In this document: positions 24,653 to 32,841 of the stretch, piece by piece
Layout: each line of letters begins with the position of its first letter
Numbering within the stretch: position 1 is the first letter of the stretch
Assembly: GCF_002885955.2 (NCBI RefSeq)
Contig: NZ_POQS01000014.1
Location: 25,563 to 62,550 of the forward strand
Origin: Achromobacter pulmonis
Lineage (GTDB): Bacteria > Pseudomonadota > Gammaproteobacteria > Burkholderiales > Burkholderiaceae_B
DNA: 36,988 nt
Direction: 5' to 3'
The notes under the pieces: model-generated
What the model was told of the DNA's origin: nothing
Databases searched by the model: none
What the model saw: only the letters and a program-made list of their open reading frames with translations
Translations under genes and position numbers: made by a program

Positions 24653-24851
24653 CACCGTTGCCGTGAGTTCGTCGCCTTGCCGCGCTGGACCAAGGAAGGA
24701 CGTACGGAAAGGGGCGGGAACGGAAGCCGCAGCCCACAGGAGAACGAAGAGAACCGGAGGGACCGGGTGAGTACCCGGCGAAGCGCACCCTTGCAGGGCG
24801 GAGTGGAGTGATACAGTCGGCGTTTTAGGCGGCGCACTCACGGTAATGGTG
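24653..24851 (-). ncRNA. Structured leader element, copy 2 upstream of radC
   Basis: Arms 24653-24676 and 24828-24851 pair over 24 positions, counting G-U pairs, with one mismatch. The inner arm is CCGTGAGTTCGTCGCC (24661-24676). The internal hairpin CCGGGT-GAGT-ACCCGG (24763-24778) and the blocks GGCGGGAACGGAAGCCGCAG and GTGATACAGTCGGCG are shared with copy 1. The outer stem sequences differ between copies but still pair, which indicates selection on structure. A short CCGAAGATTC box near the start codon is also common to both leaders (24589-24598 and 20986-20995). Its place 5' of radC fits the described radC RNA motif; a covariance-model search is needed. Confidence 0.65.
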
Positions 24852-24956
24852 ACCTATGCCGATGGGGGAATGACTGCTGACACTCGCCGCGCGGCGAGCG
24901 CCTCAACCGCCTATGGGCGGTCTAGATCCCAAGAGGATTCTGAAGCAATGACAAAG

Positions 24957-25002
24957 TTGCCGCAGCGCCGTCCATACTGTAAAGTGCAGTACATTTACAG
25001 TA
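24957..25002 (+). promoter_or_regulatory. Promoter and operator of the RHH-DUF499 defence operon
   Basis: A perfect 9-bp inverted repeat, TACTGTAAA (24975-24983) and TTTACAGTA (24994-25002), with a 10-base spacer, lies 15 bases before the RHH start codon. A plausible promoter is TTGCCG (24957-24962), 17 bases, TAAAGT (24980-24985), whose -10 box is covered by the left arm. This is the classic layout for autorepression by the first gene, a ribbon-helix-helix protein. The promoter boxes are weaker evidence than the palindrome. Confidence 0.65.
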
Positions 25003-25017
25003 GCGCCCGGAGACGCT

Positions 25018-25215
25018 ATGGCCACCGCCAAGACTGCTACACTTACATTTCGTATCGACCCCGGATTGAAAGAGGCACTTCGCATCGCAGCGGATCAAGA
25101 GCATCGATCCATTGCGAACATGGTTGAAGTTCTCATTCGCGGCTATTGCGAACGAAACGGCATCACAATTCCGCACTCCGAGGAAGTAAAAAACAACAAC
25201 GGAGCGCGTTCATGA
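25018..25215 (+). CDS. Ribbon-helix-helix (CopG/Arc-type) regulator
   Basis: 65 residues. The N-terminal strand TATLTFRIDPGLKEALRIAADQEHRSIANMVEVLIRGYCE is a clear RHH DNA-binding pattern: a beta strand with alternating residues, then two helices. RHH proteins bind inverted repeats as dimers or tetramers, and a perfect one lies in the promoter directly upstream. The gene overlaps the DUF499 start by ATGA (25212-25215), so repressor and ATPase are translationally coupled. It is most likely the autoregulator of the whole defence operon; it could also serve as an antitoxin-like brake. CCCGGAG precedes the start. Confidence 0.85.
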   Translation: MATAKTATLTFRIDPGLKEALRIAADQEHRSIANMVEVLIRGYCERNGITIPHSEEVKNNNGARS

Positions 25216-28200
25216 TTAAGACGGTCAAGCAAGCCTGCCGATTCAACCCCATCATCCGAGACTATCGGATGAGCCAAGGCATCGAAAATCTGGCAGACCT
25301 CATCCATGACGAGGGTGACGGTCGTGAGTTTTTCTCGCGCAACTTTGTCACTCACGGCATGGAGCAGCTTTTCCGTGAGGGCTTGCTACGGCTATCCGGC
25401 AAGTCTGATCAGGCCGTTTTCGAACTCACCCAAGCCATGGGTGGCGGTAAAACGCACATGATGATTGCGCTGGGCTTGCTAGCCCGCCATCCTCATTTAC
25501 GCAGCGCCGTACTACCCGCAGACTTGACCTCACGTTTAGATTTTGGCCAGACGCGCGTTGCAGCATTTAACGGTCGCAACAATCCCGACAACTTCATTTG
25601 GGGCGAAATCGCTACCCAACTCGGTGAAGCTGAAGCCATCAAGCCTTATTGGGCCAATGGCCCCAAGGCGGTCGATCAACGGCAGTGGAAGGAAATCATT
25701 GGCGACCAACCAACCTTGATCCTCCTGGACGAGTTGCCGCCCTACCTAGACAATGCCAGTACGCAGGTGTTCGGCCAAGGCACGCTGGCCAATATGGCGG
25801 TCTACAGCCTTTCCAGCCTGATGAGCGCGGCGCTGGAGCTTCCCAATTGCGCTATCGTCATCGCTAACCTTTCGGGCAGCTACAAGGCTCAGACTAAGGC
25901 ACTGGCAGACGCTATTTCCAACTTGCAGCAAGAAACCCGTCGCCAGGCCATGACGATCACGCCTGTGCAACTGGCTGGCAACGAAATCTACGAAATTCTG
26001 AAGAAACGCCTGATCGACGAGCTGCCAGACGAACGTGTCATCTCGGAAGTTGCAGAGGAATACGCCCAGCAGATTAAAAAAGCCGAGGATGGTGGCTACA
26101 TCATAGCCAGCAGCATCGAACAAATCGCAGAGCAAGTCCGGGAAACCTACCCCTTCCATCCCTCCTTCAAGCACTTGGTCGCTTTGTTCAAGGAGAATGA
26201 AGGCTTCCGGCAGACACGGGGTTTGATGCAGTTCACCGCACGCCTACTCAAGAGCGTGGACGAGCGGGAAACCGACGACGTCTTTCTGATCGGCACCCAA
26301 CACCTGAATCTGAATGACCCCCAGGTCAAAGACGAGATCGAACGCATAGCACCCAAGTTGATGCCGGCAGTGACACGCGATATTGCGGACTCCGGCAATG
26401 CCATCGCTGAACTGATCGACGTTGATCTGGCAAGTGATGCATCGCAACAGCTGATGACTTTACTACTGTCATCCAGCCTGTCGCGTGCAGTGGGTGGCCG
26501 CATCGGTTTGTCTGAAAGCGAGATCATTGAGTTTTTAGCCGCACCTCAGCGCAAGCCCGACGAGTTTCTTCAAGCGTTGCAGCGCTTGCGTGAATCAGCG
26601 TGGTATCTCCACCGCGAAGAACAACGCTTATTCATTAAAGAAACGGAAAATCTTTCGCGCCAGATTGAGCGCAACGCCAAGGAAGTGCCTCAGCCAAAGG
26701 TAGATCAGGCACTTATCAATCGCCTGACAGGAATCCTCACGCCGGTTAATAAGACTGCCTATCAGGATGTGCAGGTACTTCCCAAACTCGACGATCTCAA
26801 GCTTGGCGGGCCACGCACGCTAATCGTCATTAAGCCAGATGGCAAGGTTCCACCGAGCGCACTGCAGAACTTCTTCGATTACCAACAAGAGAAGAACAAC
26901 CTGCTGGTGCTTTCTGGACAGGACAGCCTGCTGGCCGAGGCGGTTGAGGAACGGCTGCGTGAACTTTATGCCGTGGAACAGATTCACAAGCGTCTGAAGT
27001 CTGGTGACACGCTGTTCGAGGAAGCCCGAGACCGCTATGAGGAGTCCGAGGATCGATTCAGCAAGGCGCTATCAGCGGCGTACAACCGTCTCTACTTCCC
27101 GGTAAACGACCCTGTAGATGGCCGCGATGTGCTCGCCGCCGTCACTATCGACCAGGGTTTGAAACTCGGCGAAGACGATCAATCCGCTGAAACCCAGATC
27201 GAGAAACTTCTGGCGAGCCCACGCGCAGACTACAAGCTTGTGCTAGAGCTTGGAAAGGACAATTTGGAAGAATGCTTCGCGCAAGCTGAAGAATATTTGT
27301 GGCCGTCGGGCAAAGATAATCGTCGCACGCCCTGGAAAGATGTCGTCAGCCGCGCGAAATGCTCGCCAATTTGGCCATGGATGCCTGGCGTCAGTGGATT
27401 GGAGACACTCAAGACGGAAGCCTTGAAACAAGGCCGTTGGCGCTTGGGCGAAGATGGCTATATAGAGAAAGGGCCATTTCCCAAAGACAAGGCCAGCGTC
27501 AATGTGTCTATCAGTGCCGTCAAACCGGACACTGGCGAAACGGTGTTGAGCCTCACACCCCGCCATGCGGGTGAAAGCCCCATTGTCTATTGGTCAACCA
27601 AGCCGGATGTCTCCGACCAGGATAATAAGGTTGAAGACCTCGACAACTTCACGACCGGCGAGGGCACGGTCTATTTCTTGGTCAAAGAGCCCACTGGGCG
27701 CTATGAAAGCGCCCCACCTACACGCTGGCTCGCTGACCTGAAGATTCGCCATCAAGTCGATCCAGCTGCGGACAAACGTCGCGTTACATTGGCAGTCACA
27801 CCGTCGGCGGACATTTTTTATACCTTGGATGGCTCCAACCCAAAAGACGGCATCCGTTACGACGGCCCCTTCGAGATCGACGCAGCGAGTTACCGCCTAC
27901 TGGTCTATGCGCGGGCAGGCGAAGCCAACAAAACAGCGGATTTTCAGATTCCTGCCAGTGGCGACAAGACCGTACATATCGTGGACAGCAAGCCGGCTCG
28001 CCTGCAAGGCAAGCGTGTCTCGCTCGATACCACTGACCGGGTTTTCTCCGTCATCAATCAATTCCGCGATCAACCGGACACCCGATTCAAGGGTGTGCGC
28101 GTTGAAATCGGAGAAGGCGAAAACACGGTAACGGTGCGCTTCCAGGAACGCGAAGTCACTGCCCTCATGATCGAAGGCGTCGTAAACAGCCTGCGCGAGG

Positions 28201-28337
28201 TGCTCAAAGAGCCCGATGCAGCGCTCAACATCACAATTGCCGACGGTATCCAATTCAATTCCGGTTTCGCACTCAAAGAGTTCGCGAAGCTCGCCGAAAT
28301 TGAGTTGAGGCCGGGCGACATCACCCAGGAAGAATAA
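25212..28337 (+). CDS. DUF499 ATPase of an anti-phage helicase-methylase-ATPase-type system
   Basis: 1041 residues from the ATG at 25212 (GGAG upstream). The N-terminal part has a Walker A motif MGGGKTH (76-82) and Walker B-like LILLDELPPYL, as in DUF499 proteins. These large ATPases are found with DUF3780 and DUF1156-methylase genes in defence islands. The middle is helical. The C-terminal 200 residues contain beta-sandwich-like segments, including DIFYTLDGSNPKDGIRYDGP at about 866-885, which resembles the chitobiase C-terminal (CHB_HEX) domain. That could be a recognition or oligomerisation module. The stop is one base before the DUF3780 ATG. The biochemical role is unknown; an energy-consuming sensor is an inference. 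Confidence 0.85.
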   Translation: MIKTVKQACRFNPIIRDYRMSQGIENLADLIHDEGDGREFFSRNFVTHGMEQLFREGLLRLSGKSDQAVFELTQAMGGGKTHMMIALGLLARHPHLRSAVLPADLTSRLDFGQTRVAAFNGRNNPDNFIWGEIATQLGEAEAIKPYWANGPKAVDQRQWKEIIGDQPTLILLDELPPYLDNASTQVFGQGTLANMAVYSLSSLMSAALELPNCAIVIANLSGSYKAQTKALADAISNLQQETRRQAMTITPVQLAGNEIYEILKKRLIDELPDERVISEVAEEYAQQIKKAEDGGYIIASSIEQIAEQVRETYPFHPSFKHLVALFKENEGFRQTRGLMQFTARLLKSVDERETDDVFLIGTQHLNLNDPQVKDEIERIAPKLMPAVTRDIADSGNAIAELIDVDLASDASQQLMTLLLSSSLSRAVGGRIGLSESEIIEFLAAPQRKPDEFLQALQRLRESAWYLHREEQRLFIKETENLSRQIERNAKEVPQPKVDQALINRLTGILTPVNKTAYQDVQVLPKLDDLKLGGPRTLIVIKPDGKVPPSALQNFFDYQQEKNNLLVLSGQDSLLAEAVEERLRELYAVEQIHKRLKSGDTLFEEARDRYEESEDRFSKALSAAYNRLYFPVNDPVDGRDVLAAVTIDQGLKLGEDDQSAETQIEKLLASPRADYKLVLELGKDNLEECFAQAEEYLWPSGKDNRRTPWKDVVSRAKCSPIWPWMPGVSGLETLKTEALKQGRWRLGEDGYIEKGPFPKDKASVNVSISAVKPDTGETVLSLTPRHAGESPIVYWSTKPDVSDQDNKVEDLDNFTTGEGTVYFLVKEPTGRYESAPPTRWLADLKIRHQVDPAADKRRVTLAVTPSADIFYTLDGSNPKDGIRYDGPFEIDAASYRLLVYARAGEANKTADFQIPASGDKTVHIVDSKPARLQGKRVSLDTTDRVFSVINQFRDQPDTRFKGVRVEIGEGENTVTVRFQEREVTALMIEGVVNSLREVLKEPDAALNITIADGIQFNSGFALKEFAKLAEIELRPGDITQEE

Positions 28338-28338
28338 T

Positions 28339-28965
28339 ATGGCCGAAGCCGCAGTTCGCACCCAATCACGCAAGGCGGGTACTAAAGCCCCCCCTACGCT
28401 GGGCTTTGGTGTGCCTGCGACTTCTGATCCTCACCATTTCAAGGTCATCATTCCAAAGGCCAGCAGCGGGAAAGTCCAGATTAGTGAATACCTGGGCTTG
28501 CAGGCAGCAAGCAACGATATTGCAGTGATTGACCGCGTCCTTCTGGAGCGGCCTCGCTGGACGGCCATCCGCGCAGAAGTACAACGCGCTTTCAATGCTC
28601 GACTAGCCACACATGGTTTAAAGCCCAGCACATGGAAGGTGGGCGACAACCCGGTAGACCGGCTGCTCGGCAGAGAATTGTGCGTGCTTGCCTGGGCCGT
28701 TGAGCAAATGGATAAGGAAAGAATCCCTGTCGCCGTACGCAACTGGCTGGCACTGCGCCCTGAAGAGCGTTGGTGGCTATTTGGTATGGCTGCCGTCAGC
28801 ACCGGCGGCGTCATGGACGGCGGTAAAGGCTGGCGCATTGCGCTGAAACACGCATTGGGCGATGTTGCCCAGAGTGAGCTATTAGCTCCAAGCGCAAGAC
28901 GTGGAAGATCTGTTCAAGAAACCACACAGGTTTCCCTGGGGCTGTTCGGGGATGAATCGCCATGA
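28339..28965 (+). CDS. DUF3780 protein of the defence operon
   Basis: 208 residues, soluble. It begins with a basic tail (AVRTQSRKAGTKAPPTLGFGVP) and continues HHFKVIIPKASSGKVQISEYLGLQ, with a conserved-looking core LGRELCVLAWAVEQMDKERIPVAVRNWLALRPEERWWLFGMA. The pattern and the position right after a DUF499 ATPase match the DUF3780 family, known only from these defence loci and without assigned activity. It starts one base after the DUF499 stop and ends overlapping darT by ATGA (28962-28965), so it is translationally coupled on both sides. Confidence 0.75.
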   Translation: MAEAAVRTQSRKAGTKAPPTLGFGVPATSDPHHFKVIIPKASSGKVQISEYLGLQAASNDIAVIDRVLLERPRWTAIRAEVQRAFNARLATHGLKPSTWKVGDNPVDRLLGRELCVLAWAVEQMDKERIPVAVRNWLALRPEERWWLFGMAAVSTGGVMDGGKGWRIALKHALGDVAQSELLAPSARRGRSVQETTQVSLGLFGDESP

Positions 28966-29612
28966 GCGCAATGCTGACACCACCCCACCCCAAGATCTAC
29001 CACATTGCCCATGTAGATCGCCTACCGGCCATTGTGGCCGACGGTTTCCTATGGTGCGATGCTGAGGTGCTGCGGCGAGCGCCGGCAGGCACCACTATTG
29101 GCATGACCACCATCAAGCAAAGACGATTGAACGAGTTGCGCTTAAGCAGCCATCCTGATTTATACGTTGGGAATTGTGTGCCGTTTTACTTCTGCCCCAG
29201 ATCAGTCATGCTCTATATGATCTATCAAGGCAATCATCAGGAATTAGCATACCGTGGCGGCCAGGCTCCCATTCTGCACTTTGAAGCGGACTTGCACACT
29301 GTCGTAGCTTGGGCTAACCAGCACGCGGTCCGCTGGGCATTTACGCTGTCCAATGCGGGTTCCTATTTTTTTGAAGATCGCAATGATCTGGCTCGTCTGA
29401 ACGAGATCAACTGGACTGCCGTACAGGCGCGCGACTGGCGCGCACACAAAGAGGGCAAACAAGCGGAATTTCTGGTTGAACAACGCTTCCCCTGGCATTT
29501 AATTGAACGTATTGGCGTCAAATCCGCTGCCGTTTATGCTCAAGTTATTAACGCCCTTCCGGCGCACGGACACCGCCCTGCGGTAGAAATCCTGCCGGAC
29601 TGGTATTACTGA
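28962..29612 (+). CDS. darT: DarT-like DNA ADP-ribosyltransferase toxin
   Basis: 216 residues with the DarT (DUF4433) layout: KIYHIAHVDRLPAIVADGFLWCD, then TTIGMTTIKQRRL with the conserved basic pair at 54-55, then VGNCVPFYFCPRSVMLYMIYQGN, WAFTLSNAG, and the catalytic Glu169 in QAEFLVEQRFPW. DarT transfers ADP-ribose from NAD onto thymidine in single-stranded DNA, blocking replication; in phage defence it modifies phage DNA. The start overlaps the DUF3780 stop by ATGA, so the toxin is translated with the defence operon rather than from its own promoter. The DarG antitoxin follows after 15 bases. Confidence 0.92.
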   Translation: MSAMLTPPHPKIYHIAHVDRLPAIVADGFLWCDAEVLRRAPAGTTIGMTTIKQRRLNELRLSSHPDLYVGNCVPFYFCPRSVMLYMIYQGNHQELAYRGGQAPILHFEADLHTVVAWANQHAVRWAFTLSNAGSYFFEDRNDLARLNEINWTAVQARDWRAHKEGKQAEFLVEQRFPWHLIERIGVKSAAVYAQVINALPAHGHRPAVEILPDWYY

Positions 29613-29627
29613 AAGAGGAATATAGCC

Positions 29628-30689
29628 ATGATTGAATACACCTCGGGTGACATCCTCAAATGTGAAGCTGACGCACTGGTCAACACCGTTAATTGTGTTG
29701 GCGTCATGGGTCGCGGCATAGCCTTGCAGTTCAAGAACGTCTTCCCTGACAACTTCAAGGCATACGAGGCCGCCTGCAAAATCAAGGAAGTGCAGCCGGG
29801 CCGCATGTTCGTCTTTGAAACCGGCCAGCTCACACCACCGCGTTTCATTATCAACTTCCCAACCAAGCGCCATTGGCGCGGAAAAAGCCGCATTGAAGAC
29901 ATCGAGTCGGGCCTGATTGATCTCGTCAATGTCATTCGCAGCCGAGGCATCCGCTCCATCGCAGTGCCTCCGCTGGGAGCCGGCCTTGGCGGCCTGGATT
30001 GGCAGCTGGTGCGCCAGCGGATTGAGCACGCACTTGCAGATCTAGACGACATACAGGTACTTGTCTATGAACCCAGTGGTGCACCTGCCGCTGAAAAAAT
30101 CGCGCATGTACGCGACGTTCCCAAAATGACGGCAGGCCGGGCAGCTTTGGTCGAACTAATGCAACGTTACCTGGGCGGCCTACTTGATCCCTTCGTGACG
30201 CTGCTGGAAGTCCACAAGCTGATGTACTTCATGCAAGAAGCCGGTGAGCCACTGCGACTCAAATACATCAAGCATCATTACGGCCCTTACGCGGAAAACC
30301 TCCGCCACGTGTTGAAGGCGGTCGAAGGCCACCTGATCTCTGGTTATGCCGATGGTGGCGACGCCCCTGAAAAATCCCTCTCGTTGGTTCCTGGCGCGGT
30401 AGAAGACGCCAAAGCCTTTCTGGATCAACACACGGAAAGCCGCGCAAACTTTGAACGCGTCACTAAGCTGGTGGAAGGCTTCGAATCGCCTTACGGGCTG
30501 GAACTGCTGTCCACAGTGCATTGGGTACTGACCCGCGAAAGCACCTCAGTGCAAAACAACCTGGAACGCCAGGTGTATGCGTGGAATGCTCGCAAGCGGC
30601 AGTTCACCCCGCGCCAGTTAGCCATCGCCGAAGAACGATTGCGTTCACAGGGCTGGCTCGTTCCAGAAACCACGACTGTCACACACTAG
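29628..30689 (+). CDS. darG: DarG macro-domain antitoxin
   Basis: 353 residues. The N-terminal macro domain (about 1-150) shows IEYTSGDILKCEADALVNTVNCVGVMGRGIALQF, INFPTKRHWRGKSRIEDIESGL and SIAVPPLGAGLGGLDW, typical of DarG, which removes ADP-ribose from thymidine. The C-terminal half (about 165-353, YLGGLLDPFVTLLEVHKLMYFMQ... HYGPYAENL) matches the DarG region that binds and blocks DarT. Both parts appear complete, so neutralisation should work. GAAAGAGGAA precedes the ATG. The gene ends 14 bases before the methylase start. Confidence 0.93.
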   Translation: MIEYTSGDILKCEADALVNTVNCVGVMGRGIALQFKNVFPDNFKAYEAACKIKEVQPGRMFVFETGQLTPPRFIINFPTKRHWRGKSRIEDIESGLIDLVNVIRSRGIRSIAVPPLGAGLGGLDWQLVRQRIEHALADLDDIQVLVYEPSGAPAAEKIAHVRDVPKMTAGRAALVELMQRYLGGLLDPFVTLLEVHKLMYFMQEAGEPLRLKYIKHHYGPYAENLRHVLKAVEGHLISGYADGGDAPEKSLSLVPGAVEDAKAFLDQHTESRANFERVTKLVEGFESPYGLELLSTVHWVLTRESTSVQNNLERQVYAWNARKRQFTPRQLAIAEERLRSQGWLVPETTTVTH

Positions 30690-30703
30690 AAGCAATATAC
30701 GCA

Positions 30704-31681
30704 ATGCACGCGAAAACAAATACCGCAGCGCTCACGCCGCTCGCCCTGAAAGATGCACCGGCGCTGATCGAAACGGTGTTTCCGGCGCAGAAAGTTTCGT
30801 TCGAAGCCCAGCGGGAGCGCAAGGCAGGAGCAGGTCAAACACTTACCGCGCTAGGCTCCTATTGGAAAGGCCGTAAACCGCTAATCCTTGTCCGTGCCAT
30901 CATACTCGGTACTCTTCTAGTGCCGACGGAAGATACAGAGGCCGATCTTGCGATTTTCGAGAAGCTCATGGCGTTTGACGACGAGAGCTTAGCTAGGCGC
31001 GCGCTGGCAGCCAATTCACTCTCCGCATCCAAGCTGCGCGAAATGGTTAGCATTTCGGACCCGGAGCATTACTTTACTGGACGCGGTTGGCGCCGAGACA
31101 TCACTGCTGAAGACAGACTTGTGTTATATCGTCGCGCCTTAACGACGCTCACCAGCTATGTCGAAAAAGCGAGCCTTGGCAAACGTCCAGAAGAAGTTGA
31201 TCAGGAGTGGCTCTATGCACCAGTATGGACGGCAGTTAATCAACACTATGCTCATTTGGGTGTGAATGCCCATTCCTTTTCTGAATTAATAGAGCAGCTA
31301 GGTATCCTGCGCTACGGCCACCGCCCGAGGGTTGGTGACACCTTTAGTGGTGGGGGCTCTATTCCTTTCGAAGCCGCTCGCCTCGGTTGTGAGGTCTTCG
31401 CATCAGACTTGAATCCCGTTGCCTGCATGTTGACTTGGGGCGCGTTGAATATTATCGGCGCCAAAGCCAACACACGAGCCGAAATCGAAAAAGCACAGAA
31501 ACAGGTGGCAGCGGCCGTTGATGCGGAAATCATGAAGCTCGGCATCGAACACGATCAGCATGGCAATCGTGCCAAAGCTTATCTTTATTGTCTTGAGGCA
31601 CGTTGCCCCGAGACTGGTTGGCTAGTACCAGTGGCGCCTAGGGAACCTCTGAACAAGTCCAACGAACCTGTCAGAATATAA
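30704..31681 (+). pseudogene. DUF1156 DNA methylase, 5' fragment (interrupted by IS5-family element)
   Basis: The first 313 codons of the methylase (30704-31641) are intact. They start MHAKTNTAALTPLALKDAPALIETVFPAQKVSFEAQRERKAG, the DUF1156 N-terminus, and contain the SAM-binding motif I DTFSGGGSIPFEA (about 212-224), followed by VFASDLNPVA. At 31642 the IS begins, and the frame runs 12 more foreign residues to a stop at 31681. The catalytic DPPY motif lies in the 3' fragment beyond the IS, so this fragment alone cannot methylate DNA. The usual length of the restored protein (about 991 residues) fits the family. In the intact system the methylase would probably mark self DNA or act in phage sensing; which of these is unknown. 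Confidence 0.88.
31638..31641 (+). repeat. Target-site duplication CTAG, left copy
   Basis: CTAG directly left of the IS5-family element. The same four bases occur at 32838-32841 on the right. YTAR-type 4-bp duplications are usual for the IS5 subgroup. Confidence 0.85.
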
Positions 31682-32837
31682 GTTATTGAAAACAGTCCGA
31701 TCCGAGTGAACCCGATGAGCCAGTTGAGTTTTTCCGAAGCCGAGTACGTTGGCAAACGCAAGAAAACGCGCCGTGAGAAGTTTCTGGCCAAGATGGAGCG
31801 TGCGGTGCCGTGGAAGCTCTTTGCCGATCTGGTCGATCCGCATTACCCCAAACCGGGCATCGGTCGTCCACCGTATCCGCTGGAAACGATGCTGCGCATC
31901 TACTTCATGCAACTGTGGTTTTCGCTGTCGGACCCGGCCATGGAAGAGACGCTGTACGACAGCTTTTCGATGCGCCAGTTTGCCAAACTGCCTGGAGGTC
32001 GTGTGCCGGACGAGACCACCATTTTGAACTTCCGTCATCTGCTCGAGCAGCACAACATTGCCGACCAAGCGCTTGAGGCGGTCAACCTGCTGTTGCAGGA
32101 TCAAGGCATTCAGGTGCGCAAAGGCACCATTGTGGACGCCACAATTATCGATGCACCCAGCTCGACCAAGAACGCCAGCGGCACGCGGGACCCCGAGATG
32201 CATCAGACCAAAAAGGGAAACCAGTGGCACTTTGGGATGAAGGCCCACATTGGGGTTGATCTTCACAGCGGGCTGGTCCACACGGTGGTGGGCACCGCTG
32301 CCAATGAGCATGATGTTACTCAGGCGGCTGCGTTGCTGCATGGTGAAGAAACGTTGGCTTTTGGCGATGCCGGTTATCAAGGCGTAGACAAACGACCCGA
32401 GCACCAAGGGCGTGACGTAACCTGGCACATTGCCATGCGCCCCGGCAAACGGCGCGCCTTGGGTAACAGCGCAATTGATCGTTTGACGCAAAACATTGAG
32501 CGGGCCAAATCCAGTCTTCGAGCCAAGGTTGAGCATCCGTTTCGTGTCATCAAATGCCAATTCGGGTTTCGTAAAGTCAGATTCCGTGGACTGGCCAAGA
32601 ACACTGCGCATTTGAAAATGTTGTTTACGCTGTCCAATATCTGGATGGCACGCCGCCCGTTGACGGCGGTGGCAGGGTAAGTGCGCCCAAAAAGCGCCAA
32701 CAGGCCCGAAAACGGGCCTGATCGGGGTGCAAACAACCCGAAAGTGGCGATGATTTGAGCAGTTTTTAACCATTTTTGAATACTTTGGTCATGAGGTCGA
32801 TTTTTGGATGTTTGAAATCGAGTTCTTCAGACCTTCC
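31642..32837 (+). mobile_element. Complete IS5-family insertion sequence (1196 bp)
   Basis: The left end GGAACCTCTGAACAAGTC and the right end (read inwards) GGAAGGTCTGAAGAACTC form imperfect terminal inverted repeats matching at about 14 of 18 positions. CTAG target duplications flank both ends. One transposase gene fills the element. Removing the element and one CTAG joins codon CCT-AGC-TGG across the junction and restores the methylase frame. The insertion is therefore recent enough that neither side has decayed. Confidence 0.93.
31715..32680 (+). CDS. IS5-family DDE transposase
   Basis: 321 residues from the ATG at 31715; an in-frame GTG nine bases earlier is possible. It has the IS5 N-terminal domain (PWKLFADLVDPHYPKPGIGRPPYPLETMLRIYFMQLWFSLSDP) and PDETTILNFRHLLEQH. 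The catalytic Asp residues are in GTIVDATIIDAP and LAFGDAGYQG, and the Glu is in RAKVEHPFRVIKCQFGFRKVRFRG. It appears full length and intact, so the element may still be mobile. A long antisense frame across the gene is a coding shadow. Confidence 0.95.
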   Translation: MSQLSFSEAEYVGKRKKTRREKFLAKMERAVPWKLFADLVDPHYPKPGIGRPPYPLETMLRIYFMQLWFSLSDPAMEETLYDSFSMRQFAKLPGGRVPDETTILNFRHLLEQHNIADQALEAVNLLLQDQGIQVRKGTIVDATIIDAPSSTKNASGTRDPEMHQTKKGNQWHFGMKAHIGVDLHSGLVHTVVGTAANEHDVTQAAALLHGEETLAFGDAGYQGVDKRPEHQGRDVTWHIAMRPGKRRALGNSAIDRLTQNIERAKSSLRAKVEHPFRVIKCQFGFRKVRFRGLAKNTAHLKMLFTLSNIWMARRPLTAVAG

Positions 32838-32841
32838 CTAG
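32838..32841 (+). repeat. Target-site duplication CTAG, right copy
   Basis: CTAG directly right of the IS5-family element, matching 31638-31641. The methylase frame resumes at 32842. Confidence 0.85.

Noticed and set aside
31622..32773. Long minus-strand frame (383 codons) across the IS5 element
   Set aside because: It is a coding shadow of the clearly recognisable plus-strand transposase and has no family-like motifs.
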